Source: Glandiceps talaboti
Taxonomy: Eukaryota > Hemichordata > Enteropneusta > Spengelidae
DNA: 64,000 nt
Assembly: GCF_964340395.1 (NCBI RefSeq)
Contig: NC_135558.1
Span: 20,423,871-20,487,870, forward strand
Reading direction: 5' to 3'
The translations under genes and the position numbers were made by a program. Positions 39,240-50,017 of the stretch are shown here, one piece after another; the first letter of the stretch is position 1; every line of letters starts with the position of its first letter. The notes under the pieces were generated by a model that saw only the letters and a list, made by a program, of their open reading frames with translations, was not told where the DNA came from and searched no databases.

Positions 39240-39756
39240 GTTTCTATTATATATTTTTTTTTCATTTCTTTTCATTTTACTCGAGATATGTTTGTATGAT
39301 TATTTTTTTTATCGTTACGAGTCTTACGACAATGACGTGAACTGCTCGGGGTTGCGCCTCTTGTGACGAGCGCCATCTACGACAAAAAGTAACATTAGAT
39401 ATTTTATTTTATTTGTTCATTTCTTTTCATTTTACTCGAGATATGTTTGTATGATTATTTTTCAACTTGTTCTGAGAGCAACGAACACCCTGAGCAACAA
39501 CCACCTGTAGCAACAACATACGACATACCGTGAATACAGTATCTATCTGATACGGCGATCTATGTGTTCACTCACATATTACGATTACAGTTTTAAGTCA
39601 GTACGAATAACTTCTCTCGCCATTTAAAAAAAAAATTACTGCCTCCAAAAATAGGGTTGGTCGGGTTATCGGAAAAAACGCATTGTTTCTGTTTACTGGT
39701 AACTGGTATTAAACGAGTCGTTAGTATATAACCTTATAACTTTGCTGTAAGTACCT

Positions 39757-39874
39757 GCCTACGGCCATACTACGTAGAAAACACCGGTTCTCGTCCGATC
39801 ACCGAAGTTAAGCTGCGTCGGGCGTGGTTAGTACTTGGATGGGAGACCGCCTGGGAATACCACGTGCCGTAGGC
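39757..39874 (+). rRNA. 5S rRNA gene, unit 63
   Basis: Intact. Type K, partner of unit 42. Confidence 0.96.
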
Positions 39875-40390
39875 GTTTCTATTATATTTTTTTTTTCATT
39901 TCTTTTCATTTTACTCGAGATATGTTTGTATGATTATTTTTTTTATCGTTACGAGTCTTACGACAATGACGTGAACTGCTCGGGGTTGCGCCTCTTGTGA
40001 CGAGCGCCATCTACGACAAAAAGTAACATTAGGTATTTTATTTTATTTTTTCTTTTCTTTTCATTTTACTCGAGATATGTTTGTATGATTATTTTTCAAC
40101 TTGTTCTGAGAGCAACGAACACCCTGAGCAACAACCACCTGTAGCAACAACATACGACATACCATGAATACAGTATCTATCTGATACGGCGATCTATGTG
40201 TTCACTCACATATTACGATTACAGTTTTAAGTCAGTACGAATAACTTCTCTCGCCATTTAAAAAAAAAATTACTGCCCCCAAAAATAGGGTTGGTCGGGT
40301 TATCGGAAAAAACGCATTGTTTCTGTTTACTGGTAACTGGTATTAAACGAGTCGTTAGTATATAACCTTATAACTTTGCTGTAAGTACCT

Positions 40391-40508
40391 GCCTACGGCC
40401 ATACTACGTAGAAAACACCGGTTCTCGTCCGATCACCGAAGTTAAGCTGCGTCGGGCGTGGTTAGTACTTGGATGGGAGACCGCCTGGGAATACCACGTG
40501 CCGTAGGC
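40391..40508 (+). rRNA. 5S rRNA gene, unit 64
   Basis: Intact. Type L, partner of unit 43. Confidence 0.96.
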
Positions 40509-41031
40509 GTTTCTATTATATATTTTTTTTTCATTTCTTTTTTAATTTCATTTTACTCGAGATATGTTTGTATGATCATTTTTTTTATCGTTACGAGTCT
40601 TACGACAATGACGTGAACTGCTCGGGGTTGCGCATCTTGTGACGACCGCCATCTACGACAAAAAGTAACATTAGGTATTTTATTTTTTTTTTCATTTCTT
40701 TTCATTTTACTCGAGATATATTTGTATGATTATTTTTCAACTTGTTCTGAGAGCAACGAACACCCTGAGCAACAACCACCTGTAGCAACAACATACGACA
40801 TACCATGAATACAGTATCTATCTGATACGGCGATCTATGTGTTCACTCACATATTACGATTACAGTTTTAAGTCAGTACGAATAACTTCTCTCGCCATTT
40901 AAAAAAAAAATTACTGCCCCCAAAAATAGAGTTGGTCGGGTTATCGGAAAAAACGCATTGTTTCTGTTTACTGGTAACTGGTATTAAACGAGTCGTTAGT
41001 ATATAACCTTATAACTTTGCTGTAAGTACTT

Positions 41032-41117
41032 GCCTACGGCCATACTACGTAGAAAACACCGGTTCTCGTCCGATCACCGAAGTTAAGCTGCGCCTGGGAA
41101 TACCACGTGCCGTAGGC
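41032..41117 (+). pseudogene. 5S rRNA pseudogene, 32-nt deletion, unit 65
   Basis: Third copy of the 62-93 deletion, exactly 13,340 bp from unit 44. Type M with an uninterrupted T-run where units 44 and 46 read TTTTGTTTT. Confidence 0.95.
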
Positions 41118-41630
41118 GTTTCTATTATATTTTTTTTTTCATTTCTTTTCATTTTACTCGAGATATGTTTGTATGATCATTTTTTTTATCGTTACGAGTC
41201 TTACGACAATGACGTGAACTGCTCGGGGTTGCGCATCTTGTGACGAGTGCCATCTACGACAAAAAGTAACATTAGGTTTTTTTTTTTTTTTCATTTCTTT
41301 TCATTTTACTCGAGATATATTTGTATGATTATTTTTCAACTTGTTCTGAGAGCAACGAACACCCTGAGCAACAACCACCTGTAGCAACAACATACGACAT
41401 ACCATGAAAACAGTATCTATCTGATACGGCGATCTATGTGTTCACTCACATATTACGATTACAGTTTTAAGTCAGTACGAATAACTTCTCTCGCCATTTA
41501 AAAAAAAAATTACTGCCCCCAAAAATAGGGTTGGTCGGGTTATCGGAAAAAACGCATTGTTTCTGTTTACTGGTAACTGGTATTAAACGAGTCGTTAGTA
41601 TATAACCTTATAACTTTGCTGTAAGTACTT

Positions 41631-41748
41631 GCCTACGGCCATACTACGTAGAAAACACCGGTTCTCGTCCGATCACCGAAGTTAAGCTGCGTCGGGCGTG
41701 GTTAGTACTTGGATGGGAGACCGCCTGGGAATACCACGTGCCGTAGGC
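41631..41748 (+). rRNA. 5S rRNA gene, unit 66
   Basis: Intact. Type N, partner of unit 47. Confidence 0.96.
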
Positions 41749-42263
41749 GTTTCTATTATATTTTTTTTTTCATTTCTTTTCATTTTACTCGAGATATGTT
41801 TGTATGATTATTTTTTTATCGTTACGAGTCTTACGACAATGACGTGAACTGCTCGGGGTTGCGCCTCTTGTGACGAGCGCCATCTACGACAAAAAGTAAC
41901 ATTAGGTATTTTATTTTATTTTTTCATTTCTTTTCATTTTACTCGAGATATGTTTGTATGATTATTTTTCAACTTGTTCTGAGAGCAACGAACACCCTGA
42001 GCAACAACCACCTGTAGCAACAACATACGACATACCGTGAATACAGTATCTATCTGATACGGCGATCTATGTGTTCACTCACATATTACGATTACAGTTT
42101 TAAGTCAGTACGAATAACTTCTCTCGCCATTTAAAAAAAAAATTACTGCCCCCAAAAATAGGGTTGGTCGGGTTATCGGAAAAAACGCATTGTTTCTGTT
42201 TACTGGTAACTGGTATTAAACGAGTCGTTAGTGTATAACCTTATAACTTTGCTGTAAGTACTT

Positions 42264-42381
42264 GCCTACGGCCATACTACGTAGAAAACACCGGTTCTCG
42301 TCCGATCACCGAAGTTAAGCTGCGTCGGGCGTGGTTAGTACTTGGATGGGAGACCGCCTGGGAATACCACGTGCCGTAGGC
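42264..42381 (+). rRNA. 5S rRNA gene, unit 67
   Basis: Intact. Type O with GTGTATAACC. Confidence 0.96.
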
Positions 42382-42894
42382 GTTTCTATTATATTTTTTT
42401 TTTCATTTCTTTTCATTTTACTCGAGATATGTTTGTATGATCATTTTTTTTATCGTTACGAGTCTTACGACAATGACGTGAACTGCTCGGGGTTGCGCAT
42501 CTTGTGACGAGTGCCATCTACGACAAAAAGTAACATTAGGTTTTTTGTTTTTTTTCATTTCTTTTCATTTTACTCGAGATATATTTGTATGATTATTTTT
42601 CAACTTGTTCTGAGAGCAACGAACACCCTGAGCAACAACCACCTGTAGCAACAACATACGACATACCATGAAAACAGTATCTATCTGATACGGCGATCTA
42701 TGTGTTCACTCACATATTACGATTACAGTTTTAAGTCAGTACGAATAACTTCTCTCGCCATTTAAAAAAAAAATTACTGCCCCCAAAAATAGGGTTGGTC
42801 GGGTTATCGGAAAAAACGCATTGTTTCTGTTTACTGGTAACTGGTATTAAACGAGTCGTTAGTATATAACCTTATAACTTTGCTGTAAGTACTT

Positions 42895-43012
42895 GCCTAC
42901 GGCCATACTACGTAGAAAACACCGGTTCTCGTCCGATCACCGAAGTTAAGCTGCGTCGGGCGTGGTTAGTACTTGGATGGGAGACCGCCTGGGAATACCA
43001 CGTGCCGTAGGC
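42895..43012 (+). rRNA. 5S rRNA gene, unit 68
   Basis: Intact. Type N, although its positional partner unit 49 is type P. Confidence 0.96.
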
Positions 43013-43528
43013 GTTTCTATTATATTTTTTTTTTTCATTTCTTTTCATTTTACTCGAGATATGTTTGTATGATTATTTTTTTATCGTTACGAGTCTTACG
43101 ACAATGACGTGAACTGCTCGGGGTTGCGCCTCTTGTGACGAGCGCCATCTACGACAAAAAGTAACATTAGGTATTTTATTTTATTTTTTCATTTCTTTTC
43201 ATTTTACTCGAGATATGTTTGTATGATTATTTTTCAACTTGTTCTGAGAGCAACGAACACCCTGAGCAACAACCACCTGTAGCAACAACATACGACATAC
43301 CGTGAATACAGTATCTATCTGATACGGCGATCTATGTGTTCACTCACATATTACGATTACAGTTTTAAGTCAGTACGAATAACTTCTCTCGCCATTTAAA
43401 AAAAAAATTACTGCCCCCAAAAATAGGGTTGGTCGGGTTATCGGAAAAAACGCATTGTTTCTGTTTACTGGTAACTGGTATTAAACGAGTCGTTAGTGTA
43501 TAACCTTATAACTTTGCTGTAAGTACTT

Positions 43529-43646
43529 GCCTACGGCCATACTACGTAGAAAACACCGGTTCTCGTCCGATCACCGAAGTTAAGCTGCGTCGGGCGTGGT
43601 TAGTACTTGGATGGGAGACCGCCTGGGAATACCACGTGCCGTAGGC
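43529..43646 (+). rRNA. 5S rRNA gene, unit 69
   Basis: Intact. Type O with GTGTATAACC. Confidence 0.96.
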
Positions 43647-44161
43647 GTTTCTATTATATTTTTTTTTTCATTTCTTTTCATTTTACTCGAGATATGTTTG
43701 TATGATCATTTTTTTTATCGTTACGAGTCTTACGACAATGACGTGAACTGCTCGGGGTTGCGCATCTTGTGACGAGTGCCATCTACGACAAAAAGTAACA
43801 TTAGGTTTTTTTGTTTTTTTTTCATTTCTTTTCATTTTACTCGAGATATATTTGTATGATTATTTTTCAACTTGTTCTGAGAGCAACGAACACCCTGAGC
43901 AACAACCACCTGTAGCAACAACATACGACATACCATGAAAACAGTATCTATCTGATACGGCGATCTATGTGTTCACTCACATATTACGATTACAGTTTTA
44001 AGTCAGTACGAATAACTTCTCTCGCCATTTAAAAAAAAAATTACTGCCCCCAAAAATAGGGTTGGTCGGGTTATCGGAAAAAACGCATTGTTTCTGTTTA
44101 CTGGTAACTGGTATTAAACGAGTCGTTAGTATATAACCTTATAACTTTGCTGTAAGTACCT

Positions 44162-44279
44162 GCCTACGGCCATACTACGTAGAAATCACCGGTTCTCGTC
44201 CGATCACCGAAGTTAAGCTGCGTCGGGCGTGGTTAGTACTTGGATGGGAGACCGCCTGGGAATACCACGTGCCGTAGGC
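44162..44279 (+). rRNA. 5S rRNA gene, unit 70 (A25T)
   Basis: Full length with GAAATCACC for GAAAACACC at 5S position 25, in a loop. Type Q; spacer end reads CCATGAATGC. Confidence 0.95.
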
Positions 44280-44817
44280 GTTTCTATTATATTTTTTTTT
44301 TTCATTTCTTTTCATTTTACTCGAGATATGTTTGTATGATTATTTTTTTTATCGTTACGAGTCTTACGACAATGACGTGAACTGCTCGGGGTTGCGCCTC
44401 TTGTGACGAGCGCCATCTACGACAAAAAGTAACATTAGGTATTTTATTTTATTTTTTCTTTTCTTTTCATTTTACTCGAGATATGTTTGTATGATTATTT
44501 TTCAACTTGTTCTGAGAGCAACGAACACCCTGAGCAACAACCACCTGTAGCAACAACATACGACATACCATGAATGCAGTATCTATCTGATACGGCGATC
44601 TATGTGTTCACTCACATATTACGATTACAGTTTTAAGTCAGTACGAATAACTTCTCTCGCCATTTAAAAAAAAAATTACTGCCCCCAAAAATAGGGTTGG
44701 TCGGGTTATCGGAAAAAACACATTGTTTCTGTTTACTGGTAACTGTCTTTCAGTATTTTCTAGTGGGTATTAAACGAGTCGTTAGTATATAACCTTATAA
44801 CTTTGCTGTAAGTACTT

Positions 44818-44935
44818 GCCTACGGCCATACTACGTAGAAAACACCGGTTCTCGTCCGATCACCGAAGTTAAGCTGCGTCGGGCGTGGTTAGTACTTGGA
44901 TGGGAGACCGCCTGGGAATACCACGTGCCGTAGGC
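44818..44935 (+). rRNA. 5S rRNA gene, unit 71
   Basis: Intact. Type R with the 21-bp insertion. Confidence 0.96.
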
Positions 44936-45473
44936 GTTTCTATTATATTTTTTTTTTTTCATTTCTTTTCATTTTACTCGAGATATGTTTGTATGATTAT
45001 TTTTTTTATCGTTACGAGTCTTACGACAATGACGTGAACTGCTCGGGGTTGCGCCTCTTGTGACGAACGCCATCTACGACAAAAAGTAACATTAGGTATT
45101 TTATTTTATTTTTTCATTTCTTTTCATTTTACTCGAGATATGTATGTATGATTATTTTTCAACTTGTTCTGAGAGCAACGAACACCCTGAGCAACAACCA
45201 CCTGTAGCAACAACATACGACATACCGTGAATACAGTATCTATCTGATACGGCGATCTATGTGTTCACTCACATATTACGATTACAGTTTTAAGTCAGTA
45301 CGAATAACTTCTCTCGCCATTTAAAAAAAAAATTACTGCCCCCAAAAATAGGGTTGGTCGGGTTATCGGAAAAACACATTGTTTCTGTTTACTGGTAACT
45401 GTCTTTCAGTATTTTCTAGTGGGTATTAAACGAGTCGTTAGTATATAACCTTATAACTTTGCTGTAAGTACTT

Positions 45474-45591
45474 GCCTACGGCCATACTACGTAGAAAACA
45501 CCGGTTCTCGTCCGATCACCGAAGTTAAGCTGCGTCGGGCGTGGTTAGTACTTGGATGGGAGACCGCCTGGGAATACCACGTGCCGTAGGC
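45474..45591 (+). rRNA. 5S rRNA gene, unit 72
   Basis: Intact. Type S with the 21-bp insertion. Confidence 0.96.
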
Positions 45592-46107
45592 GTTTCTATT
45601 ATATTTTTTTTTTTCATTTCTTTTCATTTTACTCGAGATATGTTTGTATGATTATTTTTTTTATCGTTACGAGTCTTACGACAATGACGTGAACTGCTCG
45701 GGGTTGCGCCTCTTGTGACGAGCGCCATCTACGACAAAAAGTAACATTAGGTATTTTATTTTTTTTTTCATTTCTTTTCATTTTACTCGAGATATGTTTG
45801 TATGATTATTTTTCAACTTGTTCTGAGAGCAACGAACACCCTGAGCAACAACCACCTGTAGCAACAACATACGACATACCGTGAATACAGTATCTATCTG
45901 ATACGGCGATCTATGTTGTCATTCACATATTACGATTACAGTTTTAAGTCAGTACGAATAACTTCTCTCGCCATTTAAAAAAAAAATTACTGCCCCCCAA
46001 AATAGGGTTGGTCGGGTTATCGGAAAAAACGCATTGTTTCTGTTTACTGGTAACTGGTATTAAACGAGTCGTTAGTATATAACCTTATAACTTTGCTGTA
46101 AGTACTT

Positions 46108-46225
46108 GCCTACGGCCATACTACGTAGAAAACACCGGTTCTCGTCCGATCACCGAAGTTAAGCTGCGTCGGGCGTGGTTAGTACTTGGATGGGAGACCG
46201 CCTGGGAATACCACGTGCCGTAGGC
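46108..46225 (+). rRNA. 5S rRNA gene, unit 73
   Basis: Intact. E-like spacer with private changes ATGTTGTCATTCAC and a C6 run, as expected near an array edge where homogenisation is weaker. Confidence 0.96.
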
Positions 46226-46763
46226 GTTTCTATTATATTTTTTTTTTCATTTCTTTTCATTTTACTCGAGATATGTTTGTATGATTATTTTTTTTATCGT
46301 TACGAGTCTTACGACAATGACGTGAACTGCTCGGGGTTGCGCCTCTTGTGACGAGCGCCATCTACGACAAAAAGTAACATTAGGTATTTTATTTTATTTT
46401 TTCATTTCTTTTCATTTTACTCGAGATATGTTTGTATGATTATTTTTCAACTTGTTCTGAGAGCAACGAACACCCTGAGCAACAACCACCTGTAGCAACA
46501 ACATACGACATACCGTGAATACAGTATCTATCTGATACGGCGATCTATGTGTTCACTCACATATTACGATTACAGTTTTAAGTCAGTACGAATAACTTCT
46601 CTCGCCATTTAAAAAAAAAAATTACTGCCCCCAAAAATAGGGTTGGTCGGGTTATCGGAAAAAACACATTGTTTCTGTTTACTGGTAACTGTCTTTCAGT
46701 ATTTTCTAGTGGGTATTAAACGAGTCGTTAGTATATAACCTTATAACTTTGCTGTAAGTACTT

Positions 46764-46881
46764 GCCTACGGCCATACTACGTAGAAAACACCGGTTCTCG
46801 TCCGATCACCGAAGTTAAGCTGCGTCGGGCGTGGTTAGTACTTGGATGGGAGACCGCCTGGGAATACCACGTGCCGTAGGC
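46764..46881 (+). rRNA. 5S rRNA gene, unit 74 (last)
   Basis: Intact. It has the 21-bp insertion upstream and a mosaic 3' spacer (TATATAT, GATCAT, GTAACCATTAGG). The spacer stops after the second 47-bp repeat, where the array ends. Confidence 0.96.
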
Positions 46882-47116
46882 GTTTCTATTATATATTTTT
46901 TTTTCATTTCTTTTCATTTTACTCGAGATATGTTTGTATGATCATTTTTTTTTATCGTTACGAGTCTTACGACAATGACGTGAACTGCTCGGGGTTGCGC
47001 CTCTTGTGACGAGCGCCATCTACGACAAAAAGTAACCATTAGGTATTTTTTTTTTCATTTCTTTTCATTTTACTCGAGATATGTTTGTATGATTATTTTT
47101 TTTATAGTTCACATTA

Positions 47117-48385
47117 GGCAAGGCTACACCATCATTTTTTGTCATTTTTACCCCTACTTAAATCCACTTAAAAAATTGTTACCAGTTTTCACAGGGTTAT
47201 AAAAGTGGCGTGTCTCATCTGCAGCGGCCTGCATGCTATCTTCAGAAACGGATCCAGTTTGCTTGGTGACTGCTTTTATATGTCGATTTCAGGCAGTCTC
47301 ACACTGTGGGGGTGGCATATTCATATTTGCAAGAAAGCGTGTACCTCCACTACGATGGCATCCTATGCTGGAGACTGCCAATGGAAAACGACGGTTAACT
47401 TCCGAAATTTTCCCATACTTTCTTGAGGAATTCAATGTTGTTGTCGCCTGACACTGTAAACAGACAAAGCTGATAGATGATGCAAGCCCAGTTCGCTTTT
47501 CACGAACATCCAAATTGGCTTTGTCGAACTCACCATCGAGTCCCAAGTTTGGAGCATTGCAAGTTGGGCATGGACGACGGCCAATATATTCAATCAGAAT
47601 CTCCAAATCCATGAATCGAAAGCCAGTCAGTTCTTCATCATAATCAAAAGTGTCTAATTCATTATCAATGTTTACCTTGGCTGCAGACGACGATACTATG
47701 TTAGGACTCGCTTGACTCTGAGAATGGCCACCATGATCGTTGCATATCATGTTGTTGCTTACCATGGCAGCATCTGAGTTGACATTTTGTTTTTCTTCTA
47801 CGGCACCATTTTTACTAGCTGTCCATCTGTTCCCATAGAACTTCCTTTTCACCTTTCCAAAGTGCTTTTTTTGTCCCTTTGCCATTGTCAGAAATCTCCG
47901 ATTGTTCCGTAAATTTAAATGTGTACTGTCAGATTTGAATCGATGTGCTTTCGCGCGTCGATACTAATGCATTGTGTAGGGAAATCCAAGATGGCGGCCG
48001 GATTCCAAAATGTTATAGAAGCCGTTCTCTGATTGGCTCATTCAAACCCCTCTGCAATGTTAAAATCGTCCAATCACATTGACCAGTTTATGATAAAGAC
48101 ATTTAACAGAAAAGGAATTGCTATTCACAAGCTACTTTTTCGTGCAAGAATTTTTGCTGTACGATTATGCTTTACGAAATTACAGTAATTTGAAGGTTTT
48201 GAATAATTAATTAGCCATTGTTTCATACTAATTATGCTTGTACTACTTCTGAAAACTGCAAATTTACACATTAAATCAACTTATCTTGTACTGAAAAAGT
48301 ATTTAATCTGGAAGATATACAAGTTAAATCTGAAATATTGTCTGAGAGACTCCAAAATGCCCAAAAATGATGGTGTAGCCTTGCC
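47117..48385 (-). mobile_element. DNA transposon with 23-bp inverted ends, deletion derivative
   Basis: Inverted ends GGCAAGGCTACACCATCA plus five T (47117-47139) and the exact complement (48363-48385) bound a 1,269-bp element; similarity seems to run on with one indel. TTA stands outside each end (47114-47116 and 48386-48388) as a possible 3-bp target duplication; TTAA is present only on the right. Inside, on the minus strand, lies the N-terminal part of a Mutator-like transposase. The short length and the lack of the catalytic region suggest a non-autonomous internal-deletion copy. A 3-bp TTA or near-TTAA site fits PIF/Harbinger or Kolobok habits better than the 8-11 bp of classical Mutator, so the superfamily is left open. 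Confidence 0.85.
47154..47885 (-). pseudogene. Mutator-like transposase N-terminal fragment
   Basis: The ORF opens MAKGQKKHFGKVKRKFYGNR, a basic start I recognise from invertebrate Mutator-like transposases. Near residues 90-160 come GFRFMDLEILIEYIG, a CPTC...CLQC pair (likely zinc ribbon), EVNRRFPLAVSSIGC and NMNMPPPQ, in the order seen in that family. After 198 codons there is one TGA (47289-47291), but the same frame goes on for 44 codons with family-like text (HIKAVTKQTGSVSEDSMQA) and ends at TAG 47154-47156, close to the left inverted end. So one internal stop and loss of the catalytic C-terminal part make it a broken gene. Start chosen at the ATG before AKGQKK. Family name is from memory of the motif pattern. 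Confidence 0.8.
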
Positions 48386-48411
48386 TTAAAAATAAAACAA
48401 GTCAAACAAAT

Positions 48412-48533
48412 ACAGAGTGAAATACCTAGAAATTCATGGGTTACTTTTTGTCGTAGCCTGGCGCTCGTCACAAGGGGCGCAACTTGAACCCCGAGAAGTT
48501 CACGTCATTGTCGTAAGACTCGTAACGATCGTA
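48412..48533 (-). repeat. inverted, diverged copy of 5S spacer module
   Basis: Read on the minus strand this matches the spacer module CGTTACGAGTCTTACGACAA through GACGAGCGCC, CTACGACAAAAAGTAAC and on to AGGTATTT. It has several substitutions and small insertions (for example about 4 nt beside the GGGGTT stretch). No 5S gene accompanies it. It is opposite in orientation to all 74 array units. Confidence 0.9.
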
Positions 48534-48954
48534 TGTGTCAGAGAAGGTTCATTGAACCTGCAATACAAATTCCATTATTGTTTTTTTCTACCATCGTTTC
48601 CGAAACAACGTTCCTTCCTGACGGACTACAACTCAGTTCAATTGTAAAAATAAACAAACGTTTGTTTCCGATATTACATGTTAGGTAGGTAGGTCGTAAT
48701 TTTATGTTATGTTATGTTATGTTATTTATTTATTTGCAGAATATACAGTTTAAATTCTAGTTAAGTCTTAAAAGACATGGAATGTGATTTTAAAGAGAAT
48801 TTTACGCGGAAAATAGAAATAATTGTCACAATTTTACCTTTTAATATTATTGGGAAGAAAAATGTAGAAATTTACATGGTAGTCAAACAAAGTATCGAGC
48901 AAGCACAAATCGAAATGAACTTGAAGAGATTCTATTAAAATAAGTATGTGAAGT
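48534..48954. other. non-coding stretch with short repeats
   Basis: Holds an inverted hexamer pair AGGTTCATTGAACCT (48545-48559) and a (TTATG)n tract at about 48701-48725 followed by TTATTTATTT. I see no gene. Confidence 0.5.
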
Positions 48955-49950
48955 CAGAGAAAAAGTATAGGCTTGTTTTTGGCTAGGGGTTAGTTCCCCT
49001 TTGTCACATGCAGCATTCAAACAATTGATAACAAAAGGTCCAAAAGAGGCCAAAATGTGATAAAGAATTCACCAGTGAGTCCATCATTTCCCGGGGTTTT
49101 GTTTTTGGGCATGTCAGTTAACGCATTAAACGCTTCATCAAGGGAAATTGGACCCTCACACACTAATTAATTTATTTCATTTATTTTATTGGGTAAGATT
49201 AAACCGGTAAAGAACTCTTCAATATCCTGAGGCTCAGGCTGTCTACTACTATATAAATTGGAATAAAAGGACTTGATCTCTTGCGAGATGTCCGCGTGGT
49301 TGGTGACTATTTGACCCTGATTATTCATCAGTTGAGTAATTTTGGACTTGTTCGCATTAGCTTTTTCGAGACTCAGGAAGTACTTCGTATTCTTTTCACA
49401 TAGTTCGTACCAGTTAGTCCTGGAACGAATAATACCCCCCCCCCCCCGTCCTCAGGCTGCAGTCAGTCTCGCATTGAAGTTCTCTACGTGTACCCTCGAT
49501 TTCAATCTTAGTGTTATCGGAACAATCTTCTACGAGCTGGCGTTCTAGAGTATTCAGCTTTTCTTCTAGATTCGCAATAGCTTCCTTTTTCTCTCTAGCT
49601 TTCTTTTTACCATAGGCAATAGAGAACACTGGGTTTGATCTTGTATTTCAAAAATTCCCAGAGTAAACGGGGGTCGTTTGTGTGATATTCGTTTACCCAA
49701 TTATAAAAATTATCGTGAATGGTATTTTTGTAATCTTCTTCAACTAGGAAACTATTGTTAAATTTCCAATATGAACGTCCCAATTTTGTACGGCTATCAC
49801 CCATGGCCACTGAGAGCGTTATTGCAGAATGGTCCGAAAAAAACGCAAGAAATAACCCCCGTATCGAGTACTGCTTGTTGAAATGAATTGTACTCACAAG
49901 GAAAAAATCAACGCGACTTTGAATCAGAGCCGTAGGAAGGTTGCAGCGTG
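48955..49950 (-). mobile_element. LINE fragment: endonuclease end, linker, RT start
   Basis: Minus-strand text reads SRVDFFLVSTIHF, then the endonuclease signature SDHSAITLSV, GRSYWKFNNSFL, DPRLLWEFLKYKIKPS, a charged coiled linker (KKKAREKKEAIANLEEKL), RSRTNWYELCEKNTKYF, and an RT entry segment NKTPGNDGLTGEFF. This is the order of non-LTR ORF2 proteins of the L1/Tx1-like type. There are at least two frameshifts, one at the C13 tract near 49434-49446, and the copy is cut at both ends. Clade assignment is uncertain. Confidence 0.85.
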
Positions 49951-50017
49951 GATGTCACGCGTCCCCTCCTGATTCTACATAGGACGAAGTCGGGAGGGTT
50001 TGAGGAAACCATTTCAG

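Larger units (their letters stand above)
37647..45897 (+). repeat. large block duplication, copy 2 (units 60-72)
   Basis: Type order D' I J K L M N O N O Q R S. It shares with copy 1 the private marks C17T in the 5S gene (units 41/62), GCCTCC spacer (42/63) and the 32-nt-deleted 5S (44/65). Unit 68 is type N where copy 1 has type P. Confidence 0.92.
1..47104 (+). repeat. 5S rDNA tandem array, 74 units
   Basis: Head-to-tail array of units that each begin, as numbered here, at CTGATACGGCG; unit 1 begins exactly at base 1, so the array probably continues to the left. Seventy-four 5S genes lie on the + strand. Each unit runs: about 210 bp of 5' spacer with an A10 tract, a TATATAA-like box, the 5S gene, a T-run, and about 305 bp of 3' spacer. 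Spacer letters used below: A (GTGTATATAA, GATTAT), B (GATCAT, tail CCATGAAAAC; B' has AATCGA), C (TTTTTTAATTTC tail), D (AATAGAGTTGG; D' AATAGGG), E (short TATA lead, GATTAT), G (like B', T8), H (GTGTATAACC, TAGTTATT), I to T for units 40-74. The last unit ends within the second 47-bp spacer repeat, where unrelated sequence begins. Confidence 0.98.

Noticed and set aside
1-47104. CRISPR-like array
   Set aside because: Regular repeats, but the whole unit including the spacer is conserved and contains 5S rRNA; this is eukaryotic rDNA.
47205-47451. Two plus-strand ORFs over the transposon end
   Set aside because: They are antisense shadows of the minus-strand transposase fragment.
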